From an uncultured Bacteroidota bacterium (GTDB taxonomy: Bacteria > Bacteroidota > Bacteroidia > Flavobacteriales > Flavobacteriaceae): a stretch of DNA of 40,876 nucleotides. The position numbers and the translations under genes are program-made. Position 1 is the first letter of the stretch. The number at the start of each line of letters is the position of its first letter. This document shows, piece by piece, positions 8,292 through 15,767 of the stretch. The notes under the pieces are model-generated. The model did not search any database, was not told the origin of the DNA, and saw only the letters and a list, made by a program, of their open reading frames with translations. The stretch lies in assembly GCA_902598525.1 (NCBI GenBank), contig CACKBZ010000008.1:1-40876 (forward strand), read 5' to 3'.

Positions 8292-8371
8292 GAGTCCCCA
8301 TCTCTTATTTTCATTTATTGTTAAATTGGTTTTAGTTTATTTGATTTGTTTCTATTAAGAGGTGAGGACTC
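8292..8371. repeat. long inverted repeat, 16-bp arms, 48-base loop
   Basis: Arms GAGTCCCCATCTCTTA (8292-8307) and TAAGAGGTGAGGACTC (8356-8371) pair with one C-A mismatch and one U-G pair on the plus strand. The loop is T-rich. No transposase or target-site duplication is apparent. It could be a structured RNA, a miniature mobile element remnant or a strong 3' structure for the gene ending at 8397. Confidence 0.7.
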
Positions 8372-8396
8372 ACTTTCAATACTGCAGTTTAGAAAA

Positions 8397-8663
8397 TTAC
8401 ATTGATAAAGGTTCAAATGAATATCTTGTTGGAACAAAATTATGTTCTTTAAAGATTTGCTGAGTGGATGGTTTAGCTAACCATTCTTTGAGCTTAACAG
8501 GGTTTACATCAAAAAAAAGTTCTAAGACATTTTGATTATCAATTTTACAAAAAATACATTTTGAAGAATCACACCAGTCAGAAAACTCAGATTTTAAATT
8601 TTCATACCCATTTATTTTAAAATCATCTGCATCATTACAACTCGCTGTTAGCATTAGGTTCAT
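8397..8663 (-). CDS. hypothetical 88-residue Cys-rich protein
   Basis: I do not recognise this family. The protein is 88 residues with Cys at the N-terminus (TASC) and a cluster WCDSSKCIFCK (three Cys in nine residues) that could bind a metal or form disulfides. The C-terminal half (LFFDVNPVKLKEWLAKPSTQ) reads like a small alpha/beta dimeric domain. There is no clear signal peptide, though MNLMLTASCN could be a very short lipoprotein-like start. Its own codon use matches its neighbours. It is followed on the minus strand by the long inverted repeat. Confidence 0.55.
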   Translation of the reverse strand: MNLMLTASCNDADDFKINGYENLKSEFSDWCDSSKCIFCKIDNQNVLELFFDVNPVKLKEWLAKPSTQQIFKEHNFVPTRYSFEPLSM

Positions 8664-8750
8664 ATAATTATATTTAGGTTATTCAGAGTTAAATTTATAT
8701 AAATATTGGTGAATTTAAGGAATAAATTAAAACTAAAAAGCTATTAGAAT

Positions 8751-9404
8751 TCAATCTTTGTTTATATCGTGAATAATAAATTTCTCCTGATAGGTTTTAT
8801 AGACTTTTTCTGCCCACTGAATCTCCATGGCAATTGTAACAGTATCTTCTACAAAGTATGGAGGAAAAGGACCTACTAATCTCCTGCTGAAAAGATAATC
8901 ACCGATATCTTTGAAATATATTGAAGTATTCTGAACAACATTAACTTCAATTCCTTCAAACTGGGTTAAATAGACAGTACTTAATGTGTCAGGTAAGATT
9001 TGACCAGATGAAGTGGATAATCCCCCAAATTCTCTGTATAGAGGTACGTCATAAACTAATGTGTCCCCGATTATCCAGCTTTTATTGCTGCTAAATCTTG
9101 CAGATACAAATGGTTCATCATTGATAAGCCACCCTTTGTTAATTTTGTTGGCATAGACATCTATCATAAACCTTGGCCAATATCTTTGATTCCAATTTAG
9201 TTCTATATGAAAATAACCATTATTATCAGGTAGAATATAAGAACTATTTTCTGGAGAATTAGGATTAGAGCCATCTTCATTTTTGAATCCGAATATAATA
9301 TCACAATTATTATCTACACAGACATAATCTGCTGTCAACTCATCAAGTTCTTTACCTTTTTCACAAGAAATAATTAAAAATAAAACTATAAACAGTCTCT
9401 TCAT
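8751..9404 (-). CDS. hypothetical lipoprotein, 217 residues
   Basis: A short signal peptide with lipobox (MKRLFIVLFLIISC, acylated Cys14) marks a membrane-anchored lipoprotein. The remainder is beta-rich with a CVDNNC motif near the N-terminus and no catalytic motif I recognise. It begins only a few bases after the 3' flank (repeat part 2) of the NTF2-fold gene and is probably cotranscribed with it. Confidence 0.7.
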   Translation of the reverse strand: MKRLFIVLFLIISCEKGKELDELTADYVCVDNNCDIIFGFKNEDGSNPNSPENSSYILPDNNGYFHIELNWNQRYWPRFMIDVYANKINKGWLINDEPFVSARFSSNKSWIIGDTLVYDVPLYREFGGLSTSSGQILPDTLSTVYLTQFEGIEVNVVQNTSIYFKDIGDYLFSRRLVGPFPPYFVEDTVTIAMEIQWAEKVYKTYQEKFIIHDINKD

Positions 9405-9412
9405 ACCTACAA

Positions 9413-9434
9413 TTTAGAAAAATTCAAGCTATTT
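9413..9434 (+). repeat. 22-base repeat part 2, copy C
   Basis: Identical to 8191-8212. On the minus strand it reads through the last codon and TAG stop of the gene ending at 9429 and its 3' flank. Confidence 0.8.
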
Positions 9435-9938
9435 AAATCTCTTGTCTGGGTCTATATGCTGTCCTGAAATCTCTTCACCATATAATTGAGTAGCAAGGAG
9501 AATATCGCTTAACCATTCTTTTATGTTTGATACTTTACCTTCAGAGTTTACAGTATATCTAAGTGCATAGTCATTTTCATATTTACCTCCAATACCCTCC
9601 ATCTTTCCATTTAAAAAGACAACTGCAGCATTTTCACCAGAAATGATATCAGTAAATTCACCGCCTACTTCTCCTATTAGCAATGACCCAAAGTATTTAC
9701 TGAATTCCATATAACTATCCCAATCATAAGTACCGGATATATCAAGCTTTCCAGTTAAAGTCATAGTAAAGTCATCACTAACTAAAGATTTAAGCGTTTC
9801 AACATCACCAGAGAGTTGAGCATCGTATACCTTTAACACAATTTCTTCTGTAGCGTTTATTTTCTTCTCTCTTTCGCTGATGTTAGAACAAGAAAGAAAT
9901 GAAATGCTTATAAATAAGAGTAATATTAATTTTTTCAT
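9429..9938 (-). CDS. NTF2-fold (SnoaL/DUF4440-like) lipoprotein
   Basis: A 169-residue lipoprotein: signal MKKLILLLFISISFLSC with the acylated Cys at 17, then an NTF2-like cone fold, recognisable from 'VYDAQLSGDVETLKSLVSDDFTMT', a mid-domain GTYDWDSY and a beta-rich second half. Such domains bind small molecules or polyketide-like ligands; no catalytic residue can be assigned. A longer frame starts at 9965, but the internal ATG at 9938 gives a standard lipoprotein signal and is chosen. The gene is bracketed by repeat part 1 upstream (9978-10031) and part 2 at its stop. Three more members of this fold lie at the right end of the window. Confidence 0.8.
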   Translation of the reverse strand: MKKLILLLFISISFLSCSNISEREKKINATEEIVLKVYDAQLSGDVETLKSLVSDDFTMTLTGKLDISGTYDWDSYMEFSKYFGSLLIGEVGGEFTDIISGENAAVVFLNGKMEGIGGKYENDYALRYTVNSEGKVSNIKEWLSDILLATQLYGEEISGQHIDPDKRFK

Positions 9939-9977
9939 TTTAATTGATTTAAGATTATTGTTCAATATATAAAATCT

Positions 9978-10031
9978 TACTAATTGGCAGTACTGTGACA
10001 GTACTTTTTAAGTAAAATGGATGTTTAGGGG
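9978..10031 (+). repeat. 54-base repeat part 1, copy B
   Basis: 51 of 54 identical to 8124-8177. Contains AGTACTGTGACAGTACT, an exact dyad with 8-base arms around a single G, followed by TTTT. It sits directly upstream of the NTF2-fold lipoprotein gene. Confidence 0.85.
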
Positions 10032-10051
10032 AGTGTGTTTTAAATTAAAAT

Positions 10052-10279
10052 CTAGTTACAAGCTCCATTTGTGTATGATTTAACTCCACTATATGAGGTG
10101 GCATAACATAAGTTTGGGTATGTATTGCCATCACAACCACAAACGGGATCATATATTTCAATACAGGCAATTGTATTATCAATTAATGAGTCATCAATAC
10201 ATGATTCACATGACCGGTCTTCTTTTTCTTTTGAGCAAGAAAATAAAATAAGTAATGTTAGAATCGAGAACTTTTTCAT
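10052..10279 (-). CDS. Kazal-type protease-inhibitor lipoprotein
   Basis: 75 residues. Lipoprotein signal MKKFSILTLLILFSC (Cys15), a short linker with two further Cys (CESC), then a Kazal-like domain: ACIEIYDPVCGCDGNTYPN, LCYA and GACN at the end, keeping the typical PVCGCDGxTYxNxC core. Kazal domains inhibit serine proteases; as a surface lipoprotein it may guard against external proteases, which is inference. The preceding minus-strand neighbour, the small basic protein, ends only 24 bases upstream. Confidence 0.85.
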   Translation of the reverse strand: MKKFSILTLLILFSCSKEKEDRSCESCIDDSLIDNTIACIEIYDPVCGCDGNTYPNLCYATSYSGVKSYTNGACN

Positions 10280-10303
10280 ACTTAAAACTAAGATGAATTA
10301 ATG

Positions 10304-10492
10304 CTATCCTCCTCTACCAACTTTTCTAACACCTGAACTCCCGGAGTTAGCAAAACCTTTGTTCTGGACTTTAGTTTTTGCATTTGAATTTGAAGAAACC
10401 TTACTTTTTGATTTTGACTTTCCTCCTTTAAATAGTCTCTTTCCATTTGTCTCGCGGTTATCATTTTTATTTCCAAAAAATTTACTTCCCAT
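10304..10492 (-). CDS. small basic low-complexity protein
   Basis: 62 residues, very rich in Lys, Ser, Gly and Asn (MGSKFFGNKNDNRETNGK at the start, SSGVRKVGRGG at the end). It looks nucleic-acid binding or ribosome associated but has no domain I can name. It lies in the same direction as the methyltransferase that ends at 10519, 26 bases upstream. A second, overlapping frame (10288-10476) is considered a shadow because it lacks a plausible N-terminus and composition. Confidence 0.6.
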   Translation of the reverse strand: MGSKFFGNKNDNRETNGKRLFKGGKSKSKSKVSSNSNAKTKVQNKGFANSGSSGVRKVGRGG

Positions 10493-10518
10493 ATTTAAAT
10501 CTTTAATACTTTACGAAG

Positions 10519-11244
10519 TTAGTTATTATTTCTTTTTAATTCGCTAAGAAAAATTGCAGTTGCTGAGGCTACATTTAGACTCTCTGGTTTAATTATATCA
10601 CTACTAAATTGTGGTATTGATATTTGATCATTTAACTTATTTATTAGGTATTTTGAAATACCATGAGCTTCACTCCCAAAAACATAAGATGCTTTTTGAA
10701 TTAGTTTAGATGAGTAGACTGATTCACCTTTCATTGTAGCTCCAATTATTGGTTTTTTTAATAACTGTAAAGATTCTGCCAAATCTTTAAAATAGTGACA
10801 CCTTACCCTAACAATTGATCCAGCAGAGGCTTGAATTACTTTTGGATTGAAACAATCTACTGTATCATAACTGCAAAACAGTTCTGAGAGTCCAAACCAA
10901 TCACAAAGTCTAATTATAGTCCCCAAGTTACCAGGATCTTTAACCCCATCAACAGCAATTGTAAGTGGTTCTGCTAATATTTTTTTTTCGACAGGTAATT
11001 CAAATACACCTAAAACAGGACTTGGTGTTTTGAAATGTGTAATTTTTTTCATCTCCTGTTCCTTTATTAGTTTTGCTTTTTTATGAAAGTTGCCATCAGT
11101 TGAAAATAACATTCTAAATGACCAGTCAGCACTTATGAGTTCACTAACAACCTTTTTTCCCTCAGCAACAAATAGCTTATTTGACTCACGAAACTTTTTT
11201 TTATTTAATTGTAGAATTAGTTTGCGTTGATTGTCTGAGTACAT
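10519..11244 (-). CDS. TrmH/SpoU-family RNA 2'-O-methyltransferase
   Basis: 241 residues. An N-terminal substrate-binding region (to about 85) is followed by the SPOUT knotted domain with all three family motifs: DPGNLGTIIR, FGSEAHGIS and SLNVASATAIFLSE. It transfers a methyl group from SAM to a ribose 2'-OH in rRNA or tRNA in the cytoplasm. The family name fits RlmB-like and 'TrmH family' proteins; the exact nucleotide cannot be told from the sequence. It heads a minus-strand group reading into the small basic protein. Confidence 0.9.
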   Translation of the reverse strand: MYSDNQRKLILQLNKKKFRESNKLFVAEGKKVVSELISADWSFRMLFSTDGNFHKKAKLIKEQEMKKITHFKTPSPVLGVFELPVEKKILAEPLTIAVDGVKDPGNLGTIIRLCDWFGLSELFCSYDTVDCFNPKVIQASAGSIVRVRCHYFKDLAESLQLLKKPIIGATMKGESVYSSKLIQKASYVFGSEAHGISKYLINKLNDQISIPQFSSDIIKPESLNVASATAIFLSELKRNNN

Positions 11245-11394
11245 AATCTGTAAATTTAATCATAAAAAAAACCTATAAAAAATTAGGGGTATCTTAAATC
11301 AAAAGGTATTCACTTAACAAATAATTTTTTAATAGTTATGAAGAAAAAGTAGGTAATAGTAGTTTATTAGTTTACATTTACACAAATTTAATTA

Positions 11395-11595
11395 ATGAGT
11401 CAAGGAACTGTAAAGTTCTTTAATGAAACTAAAGGATTTGGTTTTATTAAGGAGATTGATTCAGATGCCGAACATTTCGTTCATGTTTCTGGCCTAATAG
11501 ACAGAATTTCAGAAGGAGATAAAGTAGAATTTGAATTAATAGAAGGTAAAAAGGGTTTAAATGCAGTAAATGTTAAAGTAATCTCTGAAACCTAA
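11395..11595 (+). CDS. cold-shock domain protein
   Basis: 66 residues forming a single cold-shock domain that binds single-stranded nucleic acid. RNP1 is KGFGFI (13-18) and RNP2 is HFVHVS (27-32), both with the expected aromatic residues. The 5' region is about 150 bases from the divergent methyltransferase start; a possible -7 variant (TACATTTA, 11373-11380) would leave only a short leader. Terminator directly after the stop. Confidence 0.92.
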   Translation: MSQGTVKFFNETKGFGFIKEIDSDAEHFVHVSGLIDRISEGDKVEFELIEGKKGLNAVNVKVISET

Positions 11596-11603
11596 ATGTT
11601 TAG

Positions 11604-11628
11604 CCCTTCATTTTATGGAGGGTTTTTT
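11604..11628 (+). terminator. terminator of the cold-shock gene
   Basis: CCCTTCAT (11604-11611), TTT loop, ATGGAGGG (11615-11622), then six T. The hairpin also encodes the last codons of the convergent small gene 11608-11787. Confidence 0.85.
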
Positions 11629-11787
11629 CATTTTTCTTAATTCTCCTAAAAGAAAATTAGCTCGCTGATTAAATGATAGTGGTGATCCTGGTTCATTGAT
11701 TTTGTCATATAATTTCCAATGATCTTTTTGAGATTCAATAGATAGGTTCTGACTTGCAATATAATTTTCAAATTCTTTTCTAGTCAT
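11608..11787 (-). CDS. small conserved-looking 59-residue protein
   Basis: Reading the minus strand from ATG 11787 gives 59 codons: MTRKEFENYIASQNLSIESQ and later WKLYDKINEPGSPLSF, ending in ELRKMKKPSIK. It is hydrophilic and probably helical. The start is only 12 bases after the stop of the LOG-family gene, so the two look like an operon. Its stop lies inside the terminator of the convergent cold-shock gene, so the two genes overlap at their 3' ends. I do not know the family; coding status rests on operon position, composition and an intact frame. Confidence 0.6.
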   Translation of the reverse strand: MTRKEFENYIASQNLSIESQKDHWKLYDKINEPGSPLSFNQRANFLLGELRKMKKPSIK

Positions 11788-11799
11788 ATGTGACCTTGA

Positions 11800-12378
11800 T
11801 TATTTATTTATTGCAAAATTTGAGGCATCCCTGTTCCAGTCAGTTGTATTTTTTATAGTGATTAAAACTTCACTTGGATCATTAACAATTGACCACATCT
11901 CTAAGAACATCTTATCCATAAATTTATGAACTACAAGTTTCTCGAGCATTTGTATAAGTGGATCGTAAAACCCATTTGTATTTACTATTACAATTGGTTT
12001 TGTAAATATCCCTAGTCTTTTCCATGTAATAGCCTCAATCAATTCATCAAGAGTTCCACAACCCCCAGGTAAAGCAACTACGGCATCTATATTATCTAGG
12101 AACTTTGTTTTTCTCTCATGCATAGTTGTTACAATCTCTAAATCAGTAAGCCTCTTGTGAGTCCACTCAATATCTTGCATAAACTTTGGGCTAATACCTT
12201 TAATTTTTCCACCATTATCAATTATAATATCAGCTAAGTGACCCATGAGTCCATTTCCACCTCCACCATATATAACCTGAATGTTTTCTTCAACAAATTC
12301 TTTTGCTAATTTCTCTGTAGCTTCAAAATAAATTTTATCGATTTTTGAACTTGAAGAACAATAGACGCATACTTTCAT
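11800..12378 (-). CDS. LOG-family nucleotide phosphoribohydrolase
   Basis: 192 residues with a Rossmann-like lysine-decarboxylase fold. Hallmarks are YGGGGNGLMG (37-46), MHERK (86-90) and PGGCGTLDE (104-112), the last being the catalytic/nucleotide motif of LOG proteins. These enzymes cut the N-glycosidic bond of nucleoside 5'-monophosphates (cytokinin-type or AMP-like) and are cytoplasmic. Length matches the family. The bacterial substrate is not known from sequence. Confidence 0.92.
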   Translation of the reverse strand: MKVCVYCSSSSKIDKIYFEATEKLAKEFVEENIQVIYGGGGNGLMGHLADIIIDNGGKIKGISPKFMQDIEWTHKRLTDLEIVTTMHERKTKFLDNIDAVVALPGGCGTLDELIEAITWKRLGIFTKPIVIVNTNGFYDPLIQMLEKLVVHKFMDKMFLEMWSIVNDPSEVLITIKNTTDWNRDASNFAINK

Positions 12379-12440
12379 CCAAACTAATTTATGAAATCTA
12401 TCTTAATAAATATCATTATTATAAAATGTGTTATGGATGT

Positions 12441-12635
12441 CTAAACAATTAATAAAAATAAATATTTCCAAAGGAGATAAAGAAGATGCCCGAGAATTAA
12501 TCCCCATGTTAATGCTTTTTGAACATTTTTATTTCCACCAAAAAGTTTAAACTTTCTAACTAAAATGTATGAAATAGCAATACTAATAACAATCCAAAGT
12601 GCAAATGCTGTATAATCAATTAAAGTAAAGTTCAT
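12441..12635 (-). CDS. small two-helix membrane protein
   Basis: 64 residues with two hydrophobic helices (about 5-27 and 41-63) separated by a basic loop (RKFKLFGGNK). Family unknown. It starts 3 bases after the stop of the 40-residue protein upstream and ends the small operon 13177-12441. Confidence 0.6.
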   Translation of the reverse strand: MNFTLIDYTAFALWIVISIAISYILVRKFKLFGGNKNVQKALTWGLILGHLLYLLWKYLFLLIV

Positions 12636-12638
12636 AAA

Positions 12639-12761
12639 TCACTTTAATATAAACTCGTAAAATAAAATAGTAAACAAAGCACCTTTTACAAATGCAATTC
12701 TAGCAGTAAGGATGGGATTTTTTTTCATCCAATTTTTTCGCATTTCCAAAAACTTTTTCAT
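12639..12761 (-). CDS. 40-residue single-helix membrane protein, translationally coupled
   Basis: ATG 12761 overlaps the stop of the lipoprotein gene as ATGA, and the stop TGA at 12641-12639 lies just before the next start. The product MKKFLEMRKNWMKKNPILTA continues with a hydrophobic helix ending ILFYEFILK. The positive N-terminus and one helix suggest an inner-membrane micropeptide. Shortness limits certainty, but two tight junctions argue that it is translated. Confidence 0.6.
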   Translation of the reverse strand: MKKFLEMRKNWMKKNPILTARIAFVKGALFTILFYEFILK

Positions 12762-13177
12762 TGAGAACTAATTAAATTTTCAGCTTCTTTTTTGATTCTA
12801 GATTTATTTAGAATACTGTCTCTTATTTCCGATTTTCTATCAAACTCCTTATCAGTGACATTTATTTTCATTCGCTCTCTGTTTACAGTGTATATTTCAA
12901 AATTATACATAGCTTGATTTAAAAACTCTAATGCTTTTATTTCATTATCGACTCCACCTAAATTATTATCTAAGGCTAAAGATCTTGAATATGCTGATAT
13001 TATTTCATTAGCTATGAATTCATATGCTTCAATTGAAGCTCCTTTTAATTCAAAGGATTCTAACTGTTTAGTTTCGTATGATGATTCTCCTGACTGATTA
13101 TAGTTGTAACTATCTAAATAATAGATATCATTACCACAACTTGTAATGAATATTGCTAAAAAAAGTATTTTTCTCAT
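12758..13177 (-). CDS. hypothetical lipoprotein
   Basis: 139 residues. The chosen start (13177) gives MRKILFLAIFITSC with acylated Cys14; the longer frame from 13192 adds only five residues. The mature part contains a tyrosine-rich stretch (DIYYLDSYNYNQ) and then a helical, charged region. Family not recognised. First gene of an operon with two small membrane proteins. Confidence 0.7.
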   Translation of the reverse strand: MRKILFLAIFITSCGNDIYYLDSYNYNQSGESSYETKQLESFELKGASIEAYEFIANEIISAYSRSLALDNNLGGVDNEIKALEFLNQAMYNFEIYTVNRERMKINVTDKEFDRKSEIRDSILNKSRIKKEAENLISSQ

Positions 13178-13218
13178 ATCTAAATTTAGCAAAATCTAGT
13201 AAAATAATTTAAAGTTTA

Positions 13219-15654
13219 TTATTCTAAACGGATATTACTTATTCCAATGTCAACTCCAGGGTTTGCTTTGATAAGTATTGAAGATATAATATTAGACATA
13301 TCAATACCAAGATTCTCAAAATCTTTCAGACTAATTAGATATTCAGTCCATTCACTATTGATTTCAATTTCTAGAGTCTTATTACAGTCTAATTTAATAT
13401 CACATTGACCAATTTTAATAACTTCATCAGGACCGGAAAATGATTTTGCATTGAATGCAAGTTTCATTGCTCCATTAGATTGACGAGTCATATTATCTGG
13501 TTGTTCTGAAGAAATTCGAAAATAATCACCATCATCTGAAGGTGAATATCTTGTTTCCTCTCCCGTTGTCCAATTAATTCTTAATGCATCTTCCTGAGCC
13601 AAATGATCTGTTTTACTTATTATTAAACCTCCAACAGATGTTGGGAAACTTGCAATTTGCTTTTCAAGATCTCCGGAAATTAACCATAATTTCCATGGAG
13701 GAACAGCAGCTCCTTTTGAATAAAATTGACCAGTTGAAGCAAGACCAGAATTTTCAATTCCAGAGTCTTCAGGTAATAAGTCTACAGTTAGGTTATTATC
13801 ATAACTCAACCCATAACCTAATTCAAATAATTTTTCATTACTTTCTGAAACTATTGCTTTGGAGGGCCAACTAAAAGATAGTCTTCCAGTAAAATCATAA
13901 GTTGGATCTACTCTAAATAACAAATCTGCAATACCTCCACCTTCACTTCCAGGCAGCCATGCTGCTATGAATGCATCAGAATTATTTATTTCTGGGTTTG
14001 TCCACATTGGACGTCCTGAAAGAAATACTGAAACAACTGGAATTCCTTGATTCCTATAATTTTTTAAAATGTTAGTATCAAATTCATTTGAGATAAAGTC
14101 TAGATTTTCTCTATCACCTTGAAACTCTGCATAAGGATCTTCACCATAAACTGCTACTACAATATCAACTTCATTGCTAAAATCACCACTTTCACTAAAA
14201 AACATCTTACCGCCTGCATTATTAACTATTTCTTCTATTCCATCTAAAATTGATGTTGCATTAGGGAATTCATCATTTGAATGGTTGTTACCTTGCCATG
14301 AAAGAGTCCAACCTCCAGTTGCTTTTGTAATTCTTTCAGCTCCATCTCCAATTACCAGAATATTTTTTGATGGATCTATTGGTAAAGTTTGGTTATTGTT
14401 TTTTAAAAGCACCAAAGATTCTCTAACAGCACTTCTTGCAATCTTTCTATTTTCAGGAAGAGCTAATTTAGATTCATCACCTGCATTTAATCTAGAACTT
14501 GGAAGACCCTTTTCAAAAATACCAGAAGCAATTTTTACTCTAAGAATTCTTCTAACTGCATCATCTAATCTTTCCATTGATATTGTACCATCTTTTACAT
14601 GCTTTAGAGTACTCTCATACAATCCTTTCCAACTATCTGGGGCCATATACATATCCAAGCCTGCATTTAAGGACTGAGGACAATCTGTATTGATACATCC
14701 AGGTACTTGTCCATGACCATTCCAATCTCCAACTATAAATCCATTAAATCCCATTTTACCTTTTAAAATATCTGTTAAAAGCTCTTTATCTCCATGAAGC
14801 TTTCTACCCTTCCAACTCGAGAAAGATGCCATTACAGTTTGAACACCTGCTGGTATTGAACTATAATATCCAGCGGCATGAACCTCACTTAACTCTTTTT
14901 CACTAATAATTGCATCACCCTGGTCTACTCCATTTACAGTTGCTCCATCTGCTAAAAAATGTTTAGCACTCGAGATTACTTTTCCATCACCCATAAATTC
15001 TTCAGAGCCAAACTGACCTTGAAGACCTATTACAATCCTATCACCATATGATTTTACAATATTTGGATCTTCGGAAAAGCCTTCATAGCTTCTTCCCCAC
15101 CTTATATCCTTGGGAATAGCAAGTGTTGGAGCAAATGTCCAATCATGTCCAGAAACAGTTAATTCATAAGCGGTAATTTCTGCTATTTTTTCAATAAGGT
15201 CTGGATTATTAGTAGCACCCAACCCAATATTATGTGGAAAGATTATAGCACCTTTTAAATTTGCATGACCATGTACGGCGTCAATTCCCCAAATAATTGG
15301 AATAGCTATTTCAACATCATCATCTTTTAATGATGCCATAAAATATTTATCAGCCATTTCAAGCCAGGATTTTGTTTCAGCATAAGGCAAGGGTCCTGGG
15401 GCTGAGTTACCACCGCTAAGAACAGATCCAAGTCTATATTTTTTAACATCTTCAGGAGTAACAGAATCACTATCACCCTGAATAACTTGACCTACTTTTT
15501 GCTCTAAAGTAAGCTTTGGAAGGATTTCATCAATTTGTTTTTCAATATCATTATTAAGGGGTAAAGGCTCAATGATAGGCCATAAGTTTTTTGAGCTTGA
15601 AGTTTGACATGATATAAATATCGTTGAAAATAAAAGCAGTAATAATTTTCTCAT
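13219..15654 (-). CDS. glycoside hydrolase family 3 beta-glucanase/glucosidase, ExoP-like lipoprotein
   Basis: 811 residues with a lipoprotein signal (MRKLLLLLFSTIFISC, Cys16). The GH3 N-terminal barrel covers about 45-375, with 'LTLEQKVGQVIQGD' at the start, KHFLADG and the nucleophile D310 in VGDWNGHG. The (alpha/beta)6 domain follows (about 400-620), and the last ~170 residues form a beta-sandwich as in the marine exo-1,3/1,4-beta-glucanase ExoP. It removes glucose from the non-reducing end of beta-glucans such as laminarin oligomers, at the cell surface or in the periplasm. It is divergent from the ADP-ribosylglycohydrolase lipoprotein. No SusC/SusD pair is in view. Confidence 0.92.
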   Translation of the reverse strand: MRKLLLLLFSTIFISCQTSSSKNLWPIIEPLPLNNDIEKQIDEILPKLTLEQKVGQVIQGDSDSVTPEDVKKYRLGSVLSGGNSAPGPLPYAETKSWLEMADKYFMASLKDDDVEIAIPIIWGIDAVHGHANLKGAIIFPHNIGLGATNNPDLIEKIAEITAYELTVSGHDWTFAPTLAIPKDIRWGRSYEGFSEDPNIVKSYGDRIVIGLQGQFGSEEFMGDGKVISSAKHFLADGATVNGVDQGDAIISEKELSEVHAAGYYSSIPAGVQTVMASFSSWKGRKLHGDKELLTDILKGKMGFNGFIVGDWNGHGQVPGCINTDCPQSLNAGLDMYMAPDSWKGLYESTLKHVKDGTISMERLDDAVRRILRVKIASGIFEKGLPSSRLNAGDESKLALPENRKIARSAVRESLVLLKNNNQTLPIDPSKNILVIGDGAERITKATGGWTLSWQGNNHSNDEFPNATSILDGIEEIVNNAGGKMFFSESGDFSNEVDIVVAVYGEDPYAEFQGDRENLDFISNEFDTNILKNYRNQGIPVVSVFLSGRPMWTNPEINNSDAFIAAWLPGSEGGGIADLLFRVDPTYDFTGRLSFSWPSKAIVSESNEKLFELGYGLSYDNNLTVDLLPEDSGIENSGLASTGQFYSKGAAVPPWKLWLISGDLEKQIASFPTSVGGLIISKTDHLAQEDALRINWTTGEETRYSPSDDGDYFRISSEQPDNMTRQSNGAMKLAFNAKSFSGPDEVIKIGQCDIKLDCNKTLEIEINSEWTEYLISLKDFENLGIDMSNIISSILIKANPGVDIGISNIRLE

Positions 15655-15673
15655 AATTTTGTTAATTGGAAAT

Positions 15674-15681
15674 CAAAGATA
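15674..15681 (-). promoter_or_regulatory. -7 promoter element of the GH3 gene
   Basis: TATCTTTG on the minus strand, perfect TAnnTTTG, ending 20 bases before the GH3 start. Confidence 0.5.
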
Positions 15682-15735
15682 TTAAATGAAAAGAATATTC
15701 TGTATAATGATAGACGTTATAATTTTATATAATTA

Positions 15736-15743
15736 TACACTTG
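15736..15743 (+). promoter_or_regulatory. probable -7 element of the ADP-ribosylglycohydrolase gene
   Basis: TACACTTG, one mismatch to TAnnTTTG, 25 bases before the ATG at 15768. It overlaps the alternative start at 15741, which favours the internal ATG. Confidence 0.35.
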
Positions 15744-15767
15744 TATTCTAATTGGATTAATCACTGT

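Larger units (their letters stand above)
8075..8396. other. 322-base intergenic region with repeats, no gene
   Basis: No frame of convincing length or start is seen on either strand. It contains repeat part 1 (8124-8177), repeat part 2 (8191-8212) and a long inverted repeat (8292-8371). It is the largest gene-free stretch of the window. Confidence 0.7.

Noticed and set aside
8075-8396. Integron-like attC sites or integrated element next to tRNA-Asn
   Set aside because: The hairpins lack the GTT/AAC core boxes, no integrase is present and the 3' end of the tRNA is not repeated in the window.
10288-10476. 62-codon minus-strand frame overlapping the small basic protein
   Set aside because: Its start and composition are less plausible than those of 10304-10492, which has the MGSKFFG opening and a better position.
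10359-10547. Plus-strand frame rich in Phe and Leu
   Set aside because: Antisense of the small basic protein and of the end of the methyltransferase; Lys codons read backwards give Phe.
14174-14677. 167-codon plus-strand frame inside the GH3 gene
   Set aside because: The minus-strand GH3 frame has full domain matches over the same region.
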